A DNA stretch of 64,000 nt from Nemophila menziesii. Lineage: Eukaryota; Streptophyta; Magnoliopsida; Boraginales; Hydrophyllaceae. Positions within the stretch are counted from its first letter, which is position 1. Each line of letters starts with the position of its first letter. Positions 59,900-64,000 of this stretch are shown here, piece after piece. Both the position numbers and the translations under genes were made by a program. The notes beneath the pieces were generated by a model. It ran no database searches and had not been told where the DNA came from. It saw nothing but the letters and a program-made list of their open reading frames with translations. The DNA is taken from NCBI GenBank assembly GCA_029959085.1, contig JARWIR010000002.1:43086233-43150232 (forward strand), given 5' to 3'.

Positions 59900-60690
59900 A
59901 TTAGTCTTATAAAGAAGGATGTGAGCCTAATTTCTCACATTATACTACCTTCATGGTGTAGTTTCACAATACTCGACAAGTACGCTTGAAGAACTTTAGT
60001 ATCATATATCTGGACCATTATGATGACTAATGACCCATTATCTGGTTCCTTTTAGTTGTGATGTACTTTTGGAAACATTTCTTAACAAATATGGATTTAT
60101 CTTCATAGTTAACGAGTTCACATATTTCAAAGGAAATGTTTCATACAAAAGTATCGGGTATATCAACATGATCAACCATATAGGTCGTGGGGGGTGTTTA
60201 GACCATTATATCCCTCCATATGAATAAATCTTGCATGTGAGTTGTCCTATCTCGCCCAAAAATGACATGTTAGTCTATTCTGATAATAATGTTAGTATTA
60301 AGATTTATATGCTAAAACAACATAATAAAAAATCTAATAATACTCATAATGATGGGACTTCTACTTTTGCTTCTCATCCTATAATTAATATTTGACCTAA
60401 GGCATATTTATCTTCACTAATTTGCACATTTCTCTTCACTTTTTGAAAAATGTAATGAACTGTATGAAAATATGGAAATAATGCTTCAAACATTTAACAA
60501 AGTACGCGTTAACTTACCTATCAATTTGGTTATCAAGATTCCCGGTTTATACTAAATATATAATAGAACTATGCACCCATAAGAAGAGATATTAAGGCCA
60601 TAACAAAATATTGAAAATTTGAGTTTTGCTCCCCCTAAAAATAAAAGATTCGGAAGCATTATTTATCCCTTCCACTCATAAACCAAAAAA
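59900..60690 (+). mobile_element. Ty3/gypsy gag-protease relic (A3)
   Basis: Reads NELYENMEIMLQTF, then KVRVNLPINLVIKIPG (60,455-60,545) and FAPPKNKRFGSIIYPFHS (60,630-60,680), matching A1 and A2. The upstream frame at 60,030-60,227 (MTHYLVPFSCDVLLETFLNK) parallels the MTHHP frame of module C, showing that A and C carry the same element. Confidence 0.6.
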
Positions 60691-61206
60691 CCTTGACTCT
60701 AACCTTCTTTCAAATTTAAGTGCCCTTTAGCAACAAGTTTGAGGACAAAATCAATAATAGATGTACAGCTCAAGACCATTGGAGAATTTTATCTATTAAT
60801 AATTCCAAAGGAAAATTCTTCCATCCAATACTAGATGGTCCAATACTAATCATACTATGACACATACCCCATGTTTTTAACTTGCAAAAGTATCTACCTA
60901 ATTAATCTAAGGACATGTGTTTTGTTATTATAATTAATTGATGTTATTTAAATATTGGATCATCAAATATAGGATGGAAGTCCTACCCAATTGCAAAATA
61001 CATCTTTCCTTGTGAACTTAACGGTAAAAAATTGATGGAATTTTCAAACGATTAAGAACTATTTGGGATGATTTTGAATTTTGAGAACCAAATGGTTATA
61101 GGGATATACATGGACTATATAGGGAATTTTCCCTTACCAAGATTTTTTAAAGTAAGAACCCTAATTAAAGAAAATCCTCACGGAGTCATGAGATAACATA
61201 CTTAGA

Positions 61207-61415
61207 CTATAAAATCAATCAGCCATACATGTATGTATAGTTAACCGATAAAAGACATAAACGTCATCAAATGAGTGGATAACATACGACTAATATAATT
61301 TTTTGATATAAAATAATAAGTATTCTTCAAGAAAAAAAACTATATACCTTACAATCAATGATTGGAGGTTGGCCCTTGCTTTCAACTATAAGATGGTTCT
61401 TCTTGATTTCATGAA
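61207..61415 (-). pseudogene. NudC CS-domain exon relics (A3)
   Basis: VVHEIKKNHLIVESKGQPPI then IDCK ends at AAG then GTATATA (61,348). The Lys and Gln make it slightly closer to the family consensus than A1. The decayed LYKPVKPDD exon is at 61,246-61,207. Confidence 0.65.
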
Positions 61416-61611
61416 CAACAAAAATTAATCTTTGCAACAAATGATTTACCCCAAAGAATTCACAAATAAAATTAATATAATTCTAGGCGGATTAGTCTAT
61501 GGTTTGCATTCCATATTTGAATTTCATTCATTCTAGACAGATTTGATAAAAAAAATGTCCATAACTCATTTGTATATGCCTTCTTTTGCTTCAAATTTCC
61601 AGCATCCATAA

Positions 61612-62531
61612 TGTTGGAATATTTGAAAGTAAACAAAATGTTTACTTCCCACATCGGTGGGTGGAGGGAGTATAAAACAATTTATTTACTTGGTACTCTC
61701 AACAATGTCCAAAAGCCAACACCCATGCACATGGCAAAGGAATAATCTAACCCACACGCGCGCACCACCACCACCACCCACCCGCCCGGCCCGGCCCGGC
61801 ACCGGCACCGGCACTGGCGACGGCGGCGGAGGCGGCGTGGGAGCGTGGGGACGTGGGGTCGTGTGTCGTGGCTCGTGGGGAGTTTGGGGAGTCAAAAAAT
61901 GAAAAATGAAACAAGTTTTGGGTGGAGCTCTTATAGTGCCCTTGACAATCTATCAGAAGATAAAACGCTGGACAAGGCTCCTCTTATCACGCTCCCATTA
62001 AGCTGGTCAACTTGTCAATCAAAAAACGTGGAAGAAAATCAAATCAGCCAGCGGTTACAAACGTGGGGAATTGGAAGTCAACAGAAACGTGTGGAATAAA
62101 ATCAAATCAATAGAAAAACTGTCAATCAATTACGAGGAGGTAATCACGGACTTAATTGGTCCGTTACAAGTGACAAAGCTTTTTCAGAACTTCCCCTCCC
62201 CTATAAATAGTGCTCACTCCCCACTTGTAACCTTAACGAAAATCACAAAAAAGCTACAGCAAAAAACCACTCTCTCCCTACTTCACTTCTCTCTCAAAGT
62301 TATTGTAGTAGGCTTCTAGTCTTTTCCGTTTGAAGATACCGGCACACCACCGGAATATCTTTTAAACGCTAGGCTTTTCCGTGTAATTGTTTTTTTTTTG
62401 CTACGTATTCCGTGTAAGTTTTGGATTTTCGTTTGTAATAGCTAGTTGACATTTTAAATCAATATTTCTATTTTCTGTTTTGAATTGCTTTCCATTTCTT
62501 TTCATTACGAACGGTGAATTTTTCACCTACA
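61612..62531 (+). mobile_element. Solo LTR with perfect 5 bp target-site duplication
   Basis: 920 bp from TGTTGGAATATTTG to TTTTTCACCTACA (TG...CA), flanked by CATAA at 61,607-61,611 and 62,532-62,536. The empty site AGCATCCATAACACCACTACG is preserved at 3,106 and 39,648, proving insertion after the module duplicated. It has a TATA box, CTATAAATAG, at 62,202, and no internal region or second LTR. Shared words with 45,345-45,520 place it near the copia element of unit 3. Solo LTRs arise by recombination between the two LTRs of an element. Confidence 0.95.
61755..61885. repeat. GC-rich low-complexity tract in solo LTR
   Basis: (CCA)n, then CCCGGCC, CGGCAC and GGCGGC runs followed by CGTGGGG repeats, in a window that is otherwise about 70% AT. 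Overlapping frames of 69-84 codons on both strands result from composition only. The homologous spot of the unit 3 relic (45,509-45,545) has only a short GCGCCCGGGTCCGG. Confidence 0.85.
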
Positions 62532-62536
62532 CATAA

Positions 62537-63725
62537 CACCACTACGAACCTTTAAAAATACACACTCTAAATATGAACCTTCCCTCCCTACCCAAAAATA
62601 AACCCACCACCACCCTATAACTGTCAGATCTTTTTTTCTAGAGAGGAGCAAAAGGATAAAGAAACTTCATAATGGCTCGTGGCATTAATTGCAATGGTGG
62701 TGGCATTAATAGTTAATGGCATTAGTGGATATTTAGATTTGGTGGTGCTTTTGGATGCTTGACACTCGTGAATGGCAAAGTTTGGGTGGTGTTTATTCTT
62801 GCTCGGATTTGCTCTTGTTGGTGGTGGCGTTAATGGTGTGTGATAAGATGTTTGTGGTGAAGGACTACTCTCATATTTTGTTTCTTTTGTCCATTAGCTA
62901 TTGAGCGAGTTTCGGGTGGACTGGTTACTGGAAATGTAATGGACAACACGGTCTTCTCCAGAGCAGTTTATGTTCCTTTAATTTAGGATCTATAATAACT
63001 TAGGATCACCTTTACCTTAGTAGTCAACTCTTTTGTCTTGTAATGTAACATGAGTATACAGGGATCGATTGGGTATTTAGGTAATTTATTTGAAGCGACT
63101 GTTAAGTTTGTTTTATGTCTTTGATGGTTTTCGACTCCAGATTGGAATTCCCTCTAACTAGTCTTTGTTTGGGTATGTTTTAGTTTTGTATGACTTTGTC
63201 TCTAGTTTCGCATTCTGGTGGTACCTTTATTTCTCGTCAATTTTATTGTTCGAATTTAAGATCAAGTGTTCCTATGCGATTATGGTTCGTCTTGTGGGTC
63301 ATCTTTATTCAAGTTTATAAGTGTTCGTGAATCTTATGATCTTCGTTACTTTATCAATTCATTTGTTTCTTAGGTTTATTTCTATAAGTGTTTCTTGGTC
63401 ACTTTTTGGACGCTTGGCCTAGGTGTTGTTAGGTCAAGAAAAATCTAGATTTATGAGGTTAAAAAACTCCAATTATTGTGTTGTTGTTCAATGACTCTTT
63501 TAATACATGTTGCGTACTTGGTGTGGCCTTAAATTTAGAGACCTAATGTTTTCATGATGCGGGTGTCAATATAATGTGTGTTTGTCATTAACCCACTAAT
63601 CCTAGATACCTATATTTCAATAAGTTTGTGGATGATTAGTCTTGTTGAGAGATAGTTTATGGCGCGATTTGATATTAAGTCACATTGTTTCACCCATTCC
63701 ATCATTAAGGTGGTGCATGTAAAAA
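62537..63725. other. Unassigned conserved block (A3)
   Basis: Counterpart of 3,107-4,320 beyond the LTR insertion point. The MSLVSYSGG frame is broken here by base changes and a deletion near 63,280, arguing against selection for that protein. Confidence 0.5.
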
Positions 63726-63933
63726 CTAGTTTATTTATATAAGTAGAGATAATTTATAAAAACTTATAAAAATTACGGAAATAATTTGCTTTAGTTGAAT
63801 GTGGATTGATGATAAAGCGGGTGAATAATAACAAAACATGATCAGATTTAATAATTATAAAAAATAATATCCATGATATTTTCTTTACTTCTTATAATAT
63901 ATTTATTTAAAGAATAATTGAAAATTTTATAAA

Positions 63934-64000
63934 TGTTGTAAAACAAGAAGAAAAAGTGTATTCTTCTTATGCAACCAAAAGTGTGTTAGGAACAATGATC
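63934..64000 (-). mobile_element. Start of LTR of short copia-like element (A3, cut by window)
   Basis: TGTTGTAAAACAAGAAGAAAAAGTG...GCAACCAAAAGTGTG matches 4,529 and 41,063. The rest lies outside the window. Confidence 0.6.

Larger units (their letters stand above)
57861..64000. repeat. Segmental duplication module A, copy 3 (runs off window)
   Basis: Begins at CTTTATATAGATTATT, matching position 66 of A1, and remains colinear to the end. It is more diverged than A1 and A2 are from each other, and carries a solo LTR not present in them. It ends inside the first LTR of the short copia-like element. Confidence 0.85.

Noticed and set aside
61657..62319. Overlapping frames of 69-84 codons on both strands in the GC-rich tract
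   Set aside because: They lie wholly inside the solo LTR, have low-complexity PTRPARPGTGTG-type composition and no family resemblance.

Overview
This window is eukaryotic nuclear DNA, almost certainly from a flowering plant and probably a eudicot. It is strongly AT-rich, has no operons or ribosome-binding-site-led reading frames, and is full of plant transposable-element debris: Ty1/copia and Ty3/gypsy relics, a solo LTR, hAT-like and fold-back MITEs, (TA)n tracts and intronic minisatellites. The protein fragments I recognise are plant-type: the NudC/BOBBER (CS-domain) co-chaperone family, and the C-terminal exon of cytosolic class III small heat-shock proteins. I see no intact protein-coding gene. 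Almost all the long reading frames are shadows or pieces of pseudogenes.

The dominant feature is segmental duplication. Four units start at about 1, 24,690, 35,866 and 54,830, each with related sequence. Two module types alternate. Module A (1-8,388; 35,866-45,183; 57,861-end) carries small-HSP exon fragments, a gypsy relic, degenerate NudC CS-domain exons, an unassigned conserved 1.3 kb stretch and a short copia-like element with two LTRs. Module B/C/D (11,160-24,690; 25,990-35,870; parts of 45,184-54,830 and 56,330-57,704) carries a minus-strand NudC pseudogene with fold-back and minisatellite introns, then a gypsy relic (C), then a second minus-strand unit (D). D has its own TATA box, a 5' leader exon with a good splice donor, an unrecognised short reading frame and another NudC 3' remnant. 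Within the first unit a 3.6 kb piece (13,080-16,690) is tandemly duplicated at 16,715-20,300.

The NudC copies (12,358-15,795; 17,905-19,387; 27,135-30,596; 3' end at 57,567-57,605) keep exon order and many splice sites. They can be read as charged linker, CS domain in two or three exons, a WWK..VKG exon, an RQK.MG exon and a terminal DFSNAK exon. Each carries different disabling lesions, so they decayed separately after duplication. All share a 45 bp in-frame duplication inside the CS domain, which marks common descent.

Younger insertions sit on this framework. They are a 920 bp solo LTR with a perfect 5 bp target-site duplication (61,612-62,531) in the third A copy, a gutted copia element (about 45,345-48,580) in unit 3, and an hAT-like MITE (10,154-10,667) in the only long stretch unique to unit 1. 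I found no evidence of a defence system, virus, CRISPR array or biosynthetic cluster. The most unusual aspect is the repeated co-duplication of two chaperone-family pseudogenes, NudC and class III small HSP, in a nested array. All identities were judged by eye without database searches.
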